Shown here: piece after piece, positions 43,813-52,725 of the stretch
Layout of the letters: the number at the start of each line of letters is the position of its first letter
Numbering within the stretch: the first letter of the stretch is position 1
Source: Belliella aquatica
Lineage (GTDB): Bacteria > Bacteroidota > Bacteroidia > Cytophagales > Cyclobacteriaceae
Assembly (NCBI RefSeq): GCF_014637795.1
Contig: NZ_BMFD01000011.1
Coordinates: 1 to 64,000, forward strand
Direction of reading: 5' to 3'
Length of the DNA stretch: 64,000 nt
Program-made: the position numbers and the translations under genes
The notes under the pieces: model-generated
What the model was told of the DNA's origin: nothing
Seen by the model: the letters and a program-made list of their open reading frames with translations, nothing else
Database searches by the model: none

Positions 43813-46437
43813 ATGAGTGATCAAAATAATGATAATCTAGAAGACAAAGAAGGTTCTTTGAATGAATCGATCCCTGTGACAGGAATGTACAAGGAATGGT
43901 TCCTAGACTATGCCTCTTATGTAATTCTAGAAAGAGCAGTTCCTGCTATTGAAGATGGTTTGAAGCCTGTACAGCGTAGGATTCTCCATGCGATGAAGGA
44001 GATGGATGATGGTCGATTCAACAAAGTCGCCAATATCATTGGTCAATCTATGCAGTATCACCCACATGGTGATCAATCTATCGGAGATGCCATTGTCAAT
44101 TTAGGACAGAAAGAATTATTGATCGAAACTCAGGGTAACTGGGGCGATATCCGAACAGGTGATGGTGCTGCTGCATCGAGATACATTGAGGCTAGATTAT
44201 CCAAATTTGCATTGGAAGTTGTCTTCAATCCTCAGACTACAGAATGGCAGCTTTCTTATGATGGTAGAAAAAAAGAACCAGTAACCTTACCAGTCAAATT
44301 CCCACTTTTATTGGCACAAGGTGTAGAAGGGATTGCGGTAGGTTTATCGACAAAAATCCTTCCACACAATTTTATTGAACTGATTCAGGGGTCCATTCAG
44401 ATTCTTCAAGGAGAAAGACCATACCTTCTTCCAGATTTCCCTACAGGAGGATTAGCAGACTTTACTGAATACAATGAAGGCCAAAGAGGTGGTAGAGTAA
44501 AGGTTAGAGCAAGGATTGAGGAAGGAGACAATAAAACATTGTTAATCAAAGATATACCATTTGCGACAACAACAAATTCTTTGATTGAATCCATTATCAA
44601 AGCGAATGATAAAGGAAAAATCAAAATCAAAAAAGTTGTAGACAATACAGCCAAAAATGTAGAGATTCAAATTCAATTGGCACCGGGTCAATCACCTGAT
44701 ATGACGATTGATGCTTTGTATGCATTTACAGATTGTGAAGTTAGCATTTCACCAAATGCCTGCGTGATTATCCAAGATAAGCCGGTATTTCTTTCTGTCA
44801 ATGATATTCTTCAATACAATACCAAGCAGACGAAAGAGCTTCTAAAAAAGGAGCTGGAAATTCGTAAGGCGGAACTGATGGAGAAGTTACTTTTCTCTTC
44901 TTTAGAAAAGATTTTTATCGAAAATAGGATATATAGAGATATTGAGGAGTGCGAAACTTGGGACGCTGTAATTCAGACGATAGATAAAGGTTTAGACCCC
45001 TTCAAACCAAGTTTTTATAGAGATATCACGACTGAGGATATTGTACGCTTGACAGAAATCAAAATCAAAAGGATTTCAAAATTTGATGCTTTTAAAGCAG
45101 ATGAATTGATGCGTAGGTTGGAAGAGGAGTTGAAAGAAGTGAATTACAATTTGAAGCACCTGACAACTTATGCTATCAAGTATTATGAAAATCTTTTGTC
45201 AAAATATGGTAAAGGAAGGGAGCGAAAAACTGAAATCAGAACTTTTGATCAAATCGAAGCAACGGTAGTAGCTGCGAACAATGCCAAGCTGTATGTGAAT
45301 AGAACTGATGGTTTTGTAGGCTATGGATTGAAAAAAGACGAGTTTGTTTGTGACTGTTCTGATTTGGATGATATCATTGTGATCAGGCGAGATGGAAAAT
45401 GCATTGTAAGTCGGATTCAGGAGAAAGGTTTTGTTGGAAAAGACATTCTCCATGTAGCAGTCTTCCGCAAAGGTGACGAGCGAATGGTTTACAATCTAAT
45501 CTACCTTGACGGAGAATCTGGACGAGCGATGGTCAAAAGATTTCAAGTTTTGGCAGTTACTAGAGATAGAGAATATGAATTGACGAAGGGAACCAAAGGG
45601 TCCAAAGTACTTTATCTCACAGCAAATGCCAATGGAGAAGCTGAGATTGTGACTGTGTACCTTACTCAAGGAGCAAAAGCTAGAGTTAAAGTATTTGATT
45701 TCGACTTCAGTACTATTGAAATTAAAGGAAGAGGAGCAGGAGGTAATATCTTGACTAGATACCCAATCCGAAAAATTCAACTCAAAATGGAAGGTGTTTC
45801 TACTTTGGGAGGACTAGATATCTATTTTGACAGATCAGTTGGCAGGTTAAACACTGACCAAAGAGGAGTCTTGATTGGGAATTTCTTGGGTGAAGATAGA
45901 ATTGTCGTTTTCTACAAAAATGGAGAGTATGAATTGACCACTTTCGAACTTACGAATCGATACGAAGCTCAAAATGTACTTTTGATAGAGAAATTTGATG
46001 CACAAAAAGTGATCTCTGCGATCTATTATGATGGAATCTCGAAGACCTATTTTGTTAAGAGATTTTTAATTGAGACATCTACGATTAATAAGAAATTCAA
46101 TTTTATCTCAGATCACAAGCAATCTTATTTGAAACTTGTATCCACTGAAAAACAACCTCAAGTAAAAGCGAAGTTGCAGAAAGGGAAGGAGCAAGAGGAA
46201 AATGAATACGATTTGGATATGCTGATCGATGTCAAAGGATGGAAATCGGTAGGGAATAAGTTCTCTTCCCATCAAATTTTAGAAATTGAATTGATCCAGC
46301 CAAAAAAAGTAGAGAAATCAGAGAAGGAAGAAGGTGATTCTGAAGCAAGTGGAGATGTTGACGATTCCTTGGAAATCGGTTCTACGATTGATCTGAAAAT
46401 AAATAAAGATGACGAAGATCAATTGGGATTATTTTAA
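43813..46437 (+). CDS. parC: DNA topoisomerase IV subunit A
   Basis: 874 aa. The winged-helix/tower region begins SYVILERAVPAIEDGLKPVQ. The active-site tyrosine is Tyr124 in AASRYIEARLSKFA, preceded by QYHPHGDQSIGDAIV. The C-terminal beta-pinwheel extends to about residue 800 and an acidic tail (SEKEEGDSEASGDVDDS) ends the protein. It breaks and rejoins DNA strands with ParE. Confidence 0.93.
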   Translation: MSDQNNDNLEDKEGSLNESIPVTGMYKEWFLDYASYVILERAVPAIEDGLKPVQRRILHAMKEMDDGRFNKVANIIGQSMQYHPHGDQSIGDAIVNLGQKELLIETQGNWGDIRTGDGAAASRYIEARLSKFALEVVFNPQTTEWQLSYDGRKKEPVTLPVKFPLLLAQGVEGIAVGLSTKILPHNFIELIQGSIQILQGERPYLLPDFPTGGLADFTEYNEGQRGGRVKVRARIEEGDNKTLLIKDIPFATTTNSLIESIIKANDKGKIKIKKVVDNTAKNVEIQIQLAPGQSPDMTIDALYAFTDCEVSISPNACVIIQDKPVFLSVNDILQYNTKQTKELLKKELEIRKAELMEKLLFSSLEKIFIENRIYRDIEECETWDAVIQTIDKGLDPFKPSFYRDITTEDIVRLTEIKIKRISKFDAFKADELMRRLEEELKEVNYNLKHLTTYAIKYYENLLSKYGKGRERKTEIRTFDQIEATVVAANNAKLYVNRTDGFVGYGLKKDEFVCDCSDLDDIIVIRRDGKCIVSRIQEKGFVGKDILHVAVFRKGDERMVYNLIYLDGESGRAMVKRFQVLAVTRDREYELTKGTKGSKVLYLTANANGEAEIVTVYLTQGAKARVKVFDFDFSTIEIKGRGAGGNILTRYPIRKIQLKMEGVSTLGGLDIYFDRSVGRLNTDQRGVLIGNFLGEDRIVVFYKNGEYELTTFELTNRYEAQNVLLIEKFDAQKVISAIYYDGISKTYFVKRFLIETSTINKKFNFISDHKQSYLKLVSTEKQPQVKAKLQKGKEQEENEYDLDMLIDVKGWKSVGNKFSSHQILEIELIQPKKVEKSEKEEGDSEASGDVDDSLEIGSTIDLKINKDDEDQLGLF

Positions 46438-46464
46438 ATAAGTTATTGATCGAAGGGTACAATA

Positions 46465-47154
46465 ATGGATACAAAAGAGAAAGAATTTCTAAACTATCTA
46501 AGCGGGTACATCACACCACACAAGATGGCTTTGATGGAGGAAATTCTGGCTAAGAGAACAAGGTATTTTACTGTTGTCTTAGAAGATATTTATAAACCAC
46601 ACAATGCATCAGCCGTTCTCAGGACGGCTGATTGTTTTGGTATTCAGGACGTGTATATCATTGAGAAAGAACAAGAATATAAGGTAAATCCGTATGTCAC
46701 CCGAGGAGCAGCACAGTGGGTTGATATTCATAAATACAGCAATTATGGAGGCAATGCGGTGACTTGCTGTGTTTCTGATTTGAAAGCAAAAGGATTTAAA
46801 ATCTATGCAACAAGTCCTAGAGCAGAAAGTATTTCCATTCACGATTTGAAAGTGGATGAAAAGACGGCATTGGTTTTTGGCAATGAACATGAAGGCGTGA
46901 GTGAAGAGATGATTTCACAAGCTGACGGATTGGTACATATTCCGATGGATGGATTCACCGAGAGTTTCAATATCTCTGTAGCAGCATCAATATTTTTATT
47001 TGATCTTCAGCGCAAAGCAGCAGCTTTAGATATTCCAGATTTCTATTTGACAGAAGCAGAAAAAGAAGTTCTACGCTCCAAATGGTATCGTGATGTAGTA
47101 AAAAATTCAGCCTTGCATGAAAAGGAGTTTTTTAAGGATTTTAGGAAAGAATAA
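46465..47154 (+). CDS. trmH: TrmH family tRNA/rRNA 2'-O-methyltransferase
   Basis: 229 aa SPOUT methyltransferase. Motif 1 (NASAVLRTADCFGIQDVYIIE), motif 2 (ALVFGNEHEGVSEEM) and motif 3 (IPMDGFTESFNISVAASI) are intact, forming the knotted SAM site. The C-terminal extension fits TrmH, which makes Gm18 in tRNA. It follows parC after 27 bp and is probably cotranscribed. Confidence 0.9.
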   Translation: MDTKEKEFLNYLSGYITPHKMALMEEILAKRTRYFTVVLEDIYKPHNASAVLRTADCFGIQDVYIIEKEQEYKVNPYVTRGAAQWVDIHKYSNYGGNAVTCCVSDLKAKGFKIYATSPRAESISIHDLKVDEKTALVFGNEHEGVSEEMISQADGLVHIPMDGFTESFNISVAASIFLFDLQRKAAALDIPDFYLTEAEKEVLRSKWYRDVVKNSALHEKEFFKDFRKE

Positions 47155-47187
47155 TATTTTTTGAATGGTCTTAATATGATTTTTTTA

Positions 47188-47590
47188 GATTTCAGGGCTA
47201 ACGCCCCTCTCAGGATCTTGTACATTGTTTTATCTACGAAGATTTCAGGGCTAACACCCCTTTTTTTGTAGTATCTAGTTAATATTTGTTACGAATATGT
47301 CAAGTTGACTCCCCTTTAGGATCTCGTCTTTCAGGTATTTACTACGAAGATGTTGAAGTTAACGCCCCATAATAGATTTTATCTGATTTTTGTAAATATG
47401 AAAACTATAGTTTTTGTACCTTTATGTTTGGATTTTTCAATTTCGGTGGAGATAAAAATTGGGGGAGTGGCACTCTTATCTTTGTAGCAAAAAGCAAATT
47501 TGATATTGGTCGAAAACGGGGGCGTAGCCCTCTAATCTTCGTAGAAAATGGGTTGGTTTAGTATTGAGAGGGGCGTAGCCCTGACATCTT
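47188..47590. repeat. cluster of seven ~27-bp repeats in two opposing blocks
   Basis: Four copies of the CTACGAAGATTTCAGGGCTA-type unit begin near 47188, 47234, 47289 and 47342, each ending in CCCC about 27 bp later. Three copies in the opposite orientation (GGGGCGTAGCCCTCTAATCT type) lie at 47461, 47518 and 47568. Each core (AGGGC...GCCCCT) can form a short hairpin. The last copy runs into the gene ending at 47558 and supplies its final codons. Except for that gene end, this 400-bp gap has no coding sequence. Confidence 0.85.
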
Positions 47591-48010
47591 ATTCATACCA
47601 ATCCAATAAATACATCCTAATCCTAAACAAAAAATGGAGCTCACAACCATGAAAAGAGGCCGTTCGGATAATTCGTTGAGATAAGGATGGTCTAAAAGAT
47701 AGACTATTGGAATACCAACTAACCCTCTAAAAATCATGACAAAAGAGAAGCCATATAAAATAAAGTTTGAAAATGGTAATCTCTTTTTCTTGAGAGAAGT
47801 GTGGAAAGCGTAAAAAGTTACCAAAGCTAATCCAATTGCTATTCCAAGAGTAGTAATCACAGGTTCCAACATGCCTTCATTAGATTGTCGCGCCATTTCT
47901 GTTCCTGCACCAAAAAATAAATACCAATCTGAGCCGCCAATGACAATGGCTACATGCAATAGTGAAATTATAGCGGTGATTATACCTGCTGAAAACAACC
48001 ATTTATTCAT
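47558..48010 (-). CDS. small four-helix membrane protein ending in a repeat
   Basis: 150 aa with four hydrophobic segments (LFSAGIITAIISLLHVAIVI, ITTLGIAIGLALVTFYAF, ILYGFSFVMIFRGLVGIPIVYL and LFMVVSSIFCLGLGCIYWIG). Its plan resembles LPXTG-free DoxX-like or DUF4149-type small membrane proteins, but no family is sure. The last ten residues (KMSGLRPSQY) and the stop are translated from an intergenic repeat copy, so the native C-terminus was probably replaced. Confidence 0.72.
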   Translation of the reverse strand: MNKWLFSAGIITAIISLLHVAIVIGGSDWYLFFGAGTEMARQSNEGMLEPVITTLGIAIGLALVTFYAFHTSLKKKRLPFSNFILYGFSFVMIFRGLVGIPIVYLLDHPYLNELSERPLFMVVSSIFCLGLGCIYWIGMNKMSGLRPSQY

Positions 48011-48025
48011 GGTCTAAATTTAAAC

Positions 48026-48060
48026 AAAAGGGGCTTTTTTATAAATAAAAAGCCCCTTTT
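48026..48060 (-). terminator. terminator of the CocE hydrolase gene
   Basis: AAAAGGGGCTTTTT (48026-48039) pairs with AAAAAGCCCCTTTT (48047-48060). It is followed by T-rich sequence on the minus strand. Confidence 0.88.
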
Positions 48061-48074
48061 GTTTATAAGAATAA

Positions 48075-49949
48075 TTATCTCCTCACAATTGGTAAAGTGA
48101 TGCTGCTCGGATATTTGCTAGAATGATGGATATTGTTTGTAGCAACAATACCTTCAGTTTCGTCATAGGTATTTCCACCGGTGTTCATATTTCTGTCAAA
48201 TCTCGGGAAATTAGAGGATGAAACTTCAATTCTGATACGGTGGCCTTTTTCGAAGAAATTAGAAGTAGACATAGGAGTCATATTGACTTCATAGACTTTC
48301 CCTTTTTCCATGAAAACTTCCTTTTCGTATCCTTCTCTATAACGAACTCTTTGGATTGTCTCATCTAGATTATAAGCACTTCCATCAGGATAAACATCAA
48401 TCAATTTAATTGTCAAATCTGTATCTTTTACATCTGTGGACAGATATAGCTTGGATTCAATAAATCCACTGACCTCTATGCCTTCTTCCAAAACATCTGA
48501 AGTATAAACCAAAATATCCTCTCTCAACTCCATTTCCTGCTGATCCCAAGAACCACCTTGAACAGCATTTCCGGTACAACACACATTTCCACCATAGGAA
48601 TTTACAGGATTCATTGGGTCATATTTGAAAGAGTCTGGATTGTCACGGTTTGGTCGTTTTGAGCTTAACACGCCATCACCCAATCTGCTGTTTGCTTTGC
48701 CTTTGCTATCTAGAAAGAAAGTTGTCATTTGAGCTTCTTTGGGAGGCCATGTGTCTGAGGATTGCCATTCGTTAGATCCCATGGTGAAATAGCGAACTTT
48801 TGGCATATCTTCTTTGATCTTATTTTCTTCGCCTTTCAGCCAAAAATCAAACCATGCATATGTCAATTCATTGTAATTTAACCTTGCATCTCCAACTGAT
48901 CTTTCGCCAACTATCGTGTTTTCCGTTGCTCTTGTATATGCGCAGTGAAGGGTAGGAGCGATTACCAAATATTGATTATCTCTTATTTTAGGATCTTTGG
49001 CACTATTTCTTACATGATTGTAAAGCGCCAAATTTGGACTAGCTGCGACATCATACCAGGAAACGAACCAAAAACTTGGTTTTTCGAATTCCATATCATC
49101 GTGAAAAAGTCCACCTTCAAACCATTTTGGATCATTTGGCTTACGGGTAATCATTTCTTCATAAATTCCTTTTGGACCGTTTACATTTTTGATAATATCC
49201 TGAATCGGCAAATGACTCAATCCCTCTTTCCAATCAACTCTTGGGTAGCGTGGAGCCATATCATAAAAACGCTGTAAACGCAATAAATCTTCTTGTTGAA
49301 TTCCTTCCGGCAATCTTGGAGCCATTGGATCGTGCTGTGTGCTATAAAGCCATGTGGTGAAAAGCATTTGGCCTGCACCACCTCGGTACCAGTTTCCTTG
49401 CTCGTAATAATCACCAATTCTTCCTACTCCGGCGCCATATCCCTGTGGAATCAAAGCTGCGTGAGCTGGATGGTCCATCGCTGCTACAGCCATTTGCCAT
49501 TCAGCAGTAGAAGAGCAACCGATAGTTCCGATTTTGCCATTACTCCAAGGCTGATCTTCCATCCAATCGAAAGCATCATATCCATCCGTAAGTGGGGTTC
49601 CTAAAATATCCCATTCTCCTTCAGAGAAGAATCTGCCTCTTTCATTTTGAACAACATAAGCATAACCTCTTTTGACAGCTTCCAGGGCAGTTTGAAGTGT
49701 CCGAGTGGTCATTTCTCCATCTCTGTAGGAATTAAAATTGTATGGAGTTCTCGAAAAAATGATTGGAACAGGCGTATCGCCTTTTGGTCTATAAATATCT
49801 GTGGCTAATCTCACCCCATCTCGCATGGGTATCATGACCTTTTGATCTATGACTGCAACTTCATCGAGCTGCTCTAAAATGGACTTTTCTTGGGCAAAAG
49901 TTGCTCCCCACATCAAGAAGAGGACAAGCAAAACATTAAATTTTCTCAT
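48075..49949 (-). CDS. secreted CocE/NonD family hydrolase
   Basis: 624 aa. A signal peptide ([20 protein letters not shown]) precedes an alpha/beta hydrolase domain with [15 protein letters not shown], the nucleophile Ser in [13 protein letters not shown] and His in IAPTLHCAY. The C-terminal jelly-roll domain is typical of X-Pro dipeptidyl peptidases and cocaine esterase. It acts on esters or peptides in the periplasm or outside the cell. The nucleophile elbow reads GCSSTAE, slightly unlike the classic GxSYxG. Confidence 0.92.
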   Translation of the reverse strand: MRKFNVLLVLFLMWGATFAQEKSILEQLDEVAVIDQKVMIPMRDGVRLATDIYRPKGDTPVPIIFSRTPYNFNSYRDGEMTTRTLQTALEAVKRGYAYVVQNERGRFFSEGEWDILGTPLTDGYDAFDWMEDQPWSNGKIGTIGCSSTAEWQMAVAAMDHPAHAALIPQGYGAGVGRIGDYYEQGNWYRGGAGQMLFTTWLYSTQHDPMAPRLPEGIQQEDLLRLQRFYDMAPRYPRVDWKEGLSHLPIQDIIKNVNGPKGIYEEMITRKPNDPKWFEGGLFHDDMEFEKPSFWFVSWYDVAASPNLALYNHVRNSAKDPKIRDNQYLVIAPTLHCAYTRATENTIVGERSVGDARLNYNELTYAWFDFWLKGEENKIKEDMPKVRYFTMGSNEWQSSDTWPPKEAQMTTFFLDSKGKANSRLGDGVLSSKRPNRDNPDSFKYDPMNPVNSYGGNVCCTGNAVQGGSWDQQEMELREDILVYTSDVLEEGIEVSGFIESKLYLSTDVKDTDLTIKLIDVYPDGSAYNLDETIQRVRYREGYEKEVFMEKGKVYEVNMTPMSTSNFFEKGHRIRIEVSSSNFPRFDRNMNTGGNTYDETEGIVATNNIHHSSKYPSSITLPIVRR

Positions 49950-50029
49950 AGGTTAGAATTTGGTGTTTATTCAAATTCTAAAATAAAATTTTAAATCCAT
50001 ATTGTATAACTGAATTATATAAAAGGACT

Positions 50030-50638
50030 TTAATTCTTCTTAAATCTTTCTCTTAAACCCTCAAAAAGTGGAGTTCTATTTTTTTTACGCTTTTCTCTTG
50101 CGCGCTGTCTTCTTTTTTTATCCTGTGCCTTACTTTTTACAATTACAGTTCGAACAGAAATCCCCACCTGACCTCGATAAAATTCTTCTCTACCCGACAT
50201 ATTAAAATTAGGCTTGTAATCAAGGGAAACTGTCGTATTCAAAATGGTCATTTCAATACCACCAATCAAATCAATTCCATTCGTATTGTTTCCGTAGGTG
50301 GTAATGATTTCCATTGTTGCAGGGTTTTTGATATTGCTTTCTTCCCATCCAAGAGAATAACCAAGTCCATAATAGTAATTGAATCTTTTGGAAATTATTG
50401 GTCTGTGACGTTCTAAAAGTAAATGAAGTGTCGTGTTTCTGCTAAAATCTGATTGTGCTATTCCTTCAATGGTGATATTTTTTAATATTCTTTGCTGAGC
50501 GGTAATTCCTACTGTTCTGCTGAAATCATTAGAGCCCAATCTCAAACCAGCTGCTGTGCCATATCGCTGAGCATTAGTTTGGCTACTCATAAAAATAAAA
50601 ATTCCCAGCACTATTAAAGTAGTGATTTTTTTAATCAT
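50030..50638 (-). CDS. outer-membrane beta-barrel-like protein with basic tail
   Basis: 202 aa with a signal peptide (IFMSSQTNAQ). Alternating hydrophobic strands (TAAGLRLGSNDFSRTVGITAQ, YYYGLGYSLGWEE, GIDLIGGIEMTI, GQVGISVRTV) suggest a small eight-strand barrel. After strand residues near 165 the last 35 residues are strongly basic (KDKKRRQRAREKRKKNRT), which is unusual for a barrel end. The tail may bind polyanions or lipopolysaccharide, but that is speculation. Function unknown. Confidence 0.72.
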   Translation of the reverse strand: MIKKITTLIVLGIFIFMSSQTNAQRYGTAAGLRLGSNDFSRTVGITAQQRILKNITIEGIAQSDFSRNTTLHLLLERHRPIISKRFNYYYGLGYSLGWEESNIKNPATMEIITTYGNNTNGIDLIGGIEMTILNTTVSLDYKPNFNMSGREEFYRGQVGISVRTVIVKSKAQDKKRRQRAREKRKKNRTPLFEGLRERFKKN

Positions 50639-50696
50639 TCTATAAATTATAAAGTATCAGAGTTTAAAATTATGTTCAATAATTATTCCAGATAAT

Positions 50697-51416
50697 TTAC
50701 CAGTCCTCGTCTTTTTCCTCATTTAAAGTGATTTCGCTATTCCTTACTTCGTACATAAAAGCCTCGTAATGTAACTGTCCACCTTCTGCAATTCTAATTT
50801 CTGATTGCATCAAAAACTTGTTGACTTCAGTTAACTCTTCAAAAGTGGGATTTTGAATATGTTTTGGGATCTTGAAAATCCGTTCATCTTGCTTGTCAAA
50901 AGGTGTAGGCACTTTCCCACCATAAAAGTAGGGGATAAGTGTTTCTGAGCAACTTATTCCTATTTTATCTATTCTAAATTCGTCGAAATGCTCTTGTATA
51001 CGGTGATTGATACTTTCAAAAAATTCTAGAGTTTCTTGCAACCTGATTCTTGAACCAGCTCTAGATTTTCCTTTGGTTTTCAAATGCTTGATTTGACTTT
51101 TCCCTTGCTTTTTACGCGTCATGTAAGCCCGAAAGACTTTGTGCTGATGATTTACATAATTCTCAAAAAATCCCACAGAAGCAATTCCTGAACGGATCAT
51201 TATTAAGACATAATTCTTGAAATCTGTATGTATAGGCAGCTTTTTATCAAAGTCAAAATCCATATCTAACGGCAAACGTAATTTTATTATGGATTCCTTG
51301 TCTAGAATAAAATCAAGAAGATGTTTTTTATCATTATATTCGAAAGCAATACCCTTGGAATGCATGAAAGTAACAAATCTGAAAATCAATATTTTATCAA
51401 ATTTTTCTATTTTCAT
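50697..51416 (-). CDS. Vms1/ANKZF1-like (VLRF1) peptidyl-tRNA hydrolase candidate
   Basis: 239 aa. Residues about 70-175 match the VLRF1 release-factor-like domain of Vms1/ANKZF1. YVLIMIRSGIASVGFFENYV forms a strand-turn-strand. It is followed by YMTRKKQGKSQ with the expected catalytic Gln108, then KGKSRAGSRIRLQETLEFFE, corresponding to the SxAGxxxR segment. Vms1-type enzymes release nascent chains from tRNA on stalled ribosomes; bacterial VLRF1 members are known mainly from comparative genomics. The N-terminal (1-65) and C-terminal (180-239) parts are unassigned. No ribosomal or quality-control gene is adjacent. Confidence 0.78.
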   Translation of the reverse strand: MKIEKFDKILIFRFVTFMHSKGIAFEYNDKKHLLDFILDKESIIKLRLPLDMDFDFDKKLPIHTDFKNYVLIMIRSGIASVGFFENYVNHQHKVFRAYMTRKKQGKSQIKHLKTKGKSRAGSRIRLQETLEFFESINHRIQEHFDEFRIDKIGISCSETLIPYFYGGKVPTPFDKQDERIFKIPKHIQNPTFEELTEVNKFLMQSEIRIAEGGQLHYEAFMYEVRNSEITLNEEKDEDW

Positions 51417-51451
51417 TTAAAATTTTCGCTTTCAAGGCTTTAGAATGGTCT

Positions 51452-51459
51452 TATATTTG
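51452..51459 (+). promoter_or_regulatory. -7 box for the HEAT-repeat gene
   Basis: TATATTTG matches TAnnTTTG exactly, 22 bp before the ATG at 51482. The upstream neighbour is divergent. Confidence 0.5.
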
Positions 51460-51481
51460 TGACTTGCTAAATTAGAAAACC

Positions 51482-52012
51482 ATGGAGAATAAAATACTAT
51501 ATCTACTTGAGAAAATGTGTGATAAATCAGAAGCTGAGGCTTTTGAATATGCTGATAAACTAGCGGAAATAGGTACGGAGGAAGTTGTAGATCAATTGAT
51601 AGAGATTATAAAAGGTCAAGATTTAGATGCTGCATACTTAGCAGCAAGAGCATTGAGCAAAATTGAAAATAATCAAAAGGCCTTAGATCCATTATTGGAG
51701 ATCATTCATGATAGTAAAAATAAAAATACGAATGGACTTTTTGTTCAAGCTCTAGAAGGATTCGACCTCAGTGATAAATTTGTTGATGTATTGAGGATTT
51801 ATTTGTTCGGAAATTTCAAGTCGTCCAATCTTGCTAAAGATTATTTGGATCATGTTGAGTTTGATCTTAGTCCTCGAACAATCAAAAAAGCTGAAAAACA
51901 TTGGAAGCATTTTGAAAATAATGTGGATAAAGAAAGTGATGATTTTCTCATCAAAAAAGAAGAGGTAGAACTCATTCTTCAAGAAATAAAACAATTATTT
52001 CTTGAAGAATGA
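51482..52012 (+). CDS. HEAT-repeat protein
   Basis: 176 aa, all-helical and acidic. Repeated helical pairs (EAFEYADKLAEIGTEEVVDQ, AAYLAARALSKIENNQKALDP and KNTNGLFVQALEGFDLS) fit HEAT/Armadillo repeats. Such proteins act as binding scaffolds. No signal peptide is present, so it is cytosolic. The unknown gene at 52047 follows after 34 nt and is probably cotranscribed. Confidence 0.7.
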   Translation: MENKILYLLEKMCDKSEAEAFEYADKLAEIGTEEVVDQLIEIIKGQDLDAAYLAARALSKIENNQKALDPLLEIIHDSKNKNTNGLFVQALEGFDLSDKFVDVLRIYLFGNFKSSNLAKDYLDHVEFDLSPRTIKKAEKHWKHFENNVDKESDDFLIKKEEVELILQEIKQLFLEE

Positions 52013-52046
52013 ACAACAAAAGTATAACAAAACAGGTTAAAAGGAT

Positions 52047-52667
52047 ATGGCTATTAAAGAATTGATATCATTGCATGAAGATTTTCTGTTGGATTTTGGT
52101 TTTGAATTAGATTCATCATTGCTTCATTACACAAAATCATTCTCTGAGGGGAAACAAATTTTGTTTTTTCACCATATACAAAACCCAGATGCTAACTACC
52201 TCGAAATTCAGTTAGGAATTAGGTTTGATCAAGTCGAAAATATAATTAATCAATTTCTTCCTTCTCTTGGTGACTTCAAAGATAGAAGTGTAACTCATGT
52301 AATACCTTTGAATCAAATTGATAACAATTTGCCTAGGAGGTTCTTTCTTCAAGATGATTTTGAGGTTAATGATATATTGAAAAAAATCGAGGAATTTTTA
52401 GTTAAAGATGGTTTTCACTGGCTAGATAAATATTCTGTCCCAGAGAATATGGAATTTTTATTTAATAAAAATCCAGATCAAGAGCTGACCACACAGAACT
52501 TTACCTACAGATCTGCTCGCGCTATTACCCTTTCTAAACTTTACAACAAACAAGAATACGAGTATACGAAAAAAGCATATTTAGACAAATTGGAGGAGAT
52601 GATGGTTACGCCATTTACACTTGCTAGCTTTCTGAATTTATTAAATCACTTAGAAAATTTAGATTAA
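52047..52667 (+). CDS. conserved protein of unknown function
   Basis: 206 aa, cytosolic. A predicted alpha/beta N-terminus (about 1-125) contains DANYLEIQLGIRFDQVENII and VIPLNQIDNNLPRRFFL, somewhat like DUF4304-type folds. A helical C-terminus ends FLNLLNHLENLD. No catalytic motif stands out. It follows the HEAT-repeat gene closely, so an interaction is possible. Confidence 0.65.
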   Translation: MAIKELISLHEDFLLDFGFELDSSLLHYTKSFSEGKQILFFHHIQNPDANYLEIQLGIRFDQVENIINQFLPSLGDFKDRSVTHVIPLNQIDNNLPRRFFLQDDFEVNDILKKIEEFLVKDGFHWLDKYSVPENMEFLFNKNPDQELTTQNFTYRSARAITLSKLYNKQEYEYTKKAYLDKLEEMMVTPFTLASFLNLLNHLENLD

Positions 52668-52698
52668 ATTCGAGTCTGACTTAATTTAAATCAATAAG

Positions 52699-52724
52699 AA
52701 ATGCCATCTGCTTGGATGGCATTT
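52699..52724. terminator. bidirectional terminator
   Basis: A 10-bp stem (52699-52708 with 52715-52724, ATGCCATC core) with loop TGCTTG has T-rich flanks on both strands. It closes the plus-strand genes and the convergent hrpB at 52726. Confidence 0.85.
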
Positions 52725-52725
52725 C

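Noticed and set aside
47188-47590. Possible CRISPR array
   Set aside because: Units change orientation in the middle, spacings vary and sequences between them are not spacer-like; no cas genes occur in the window.
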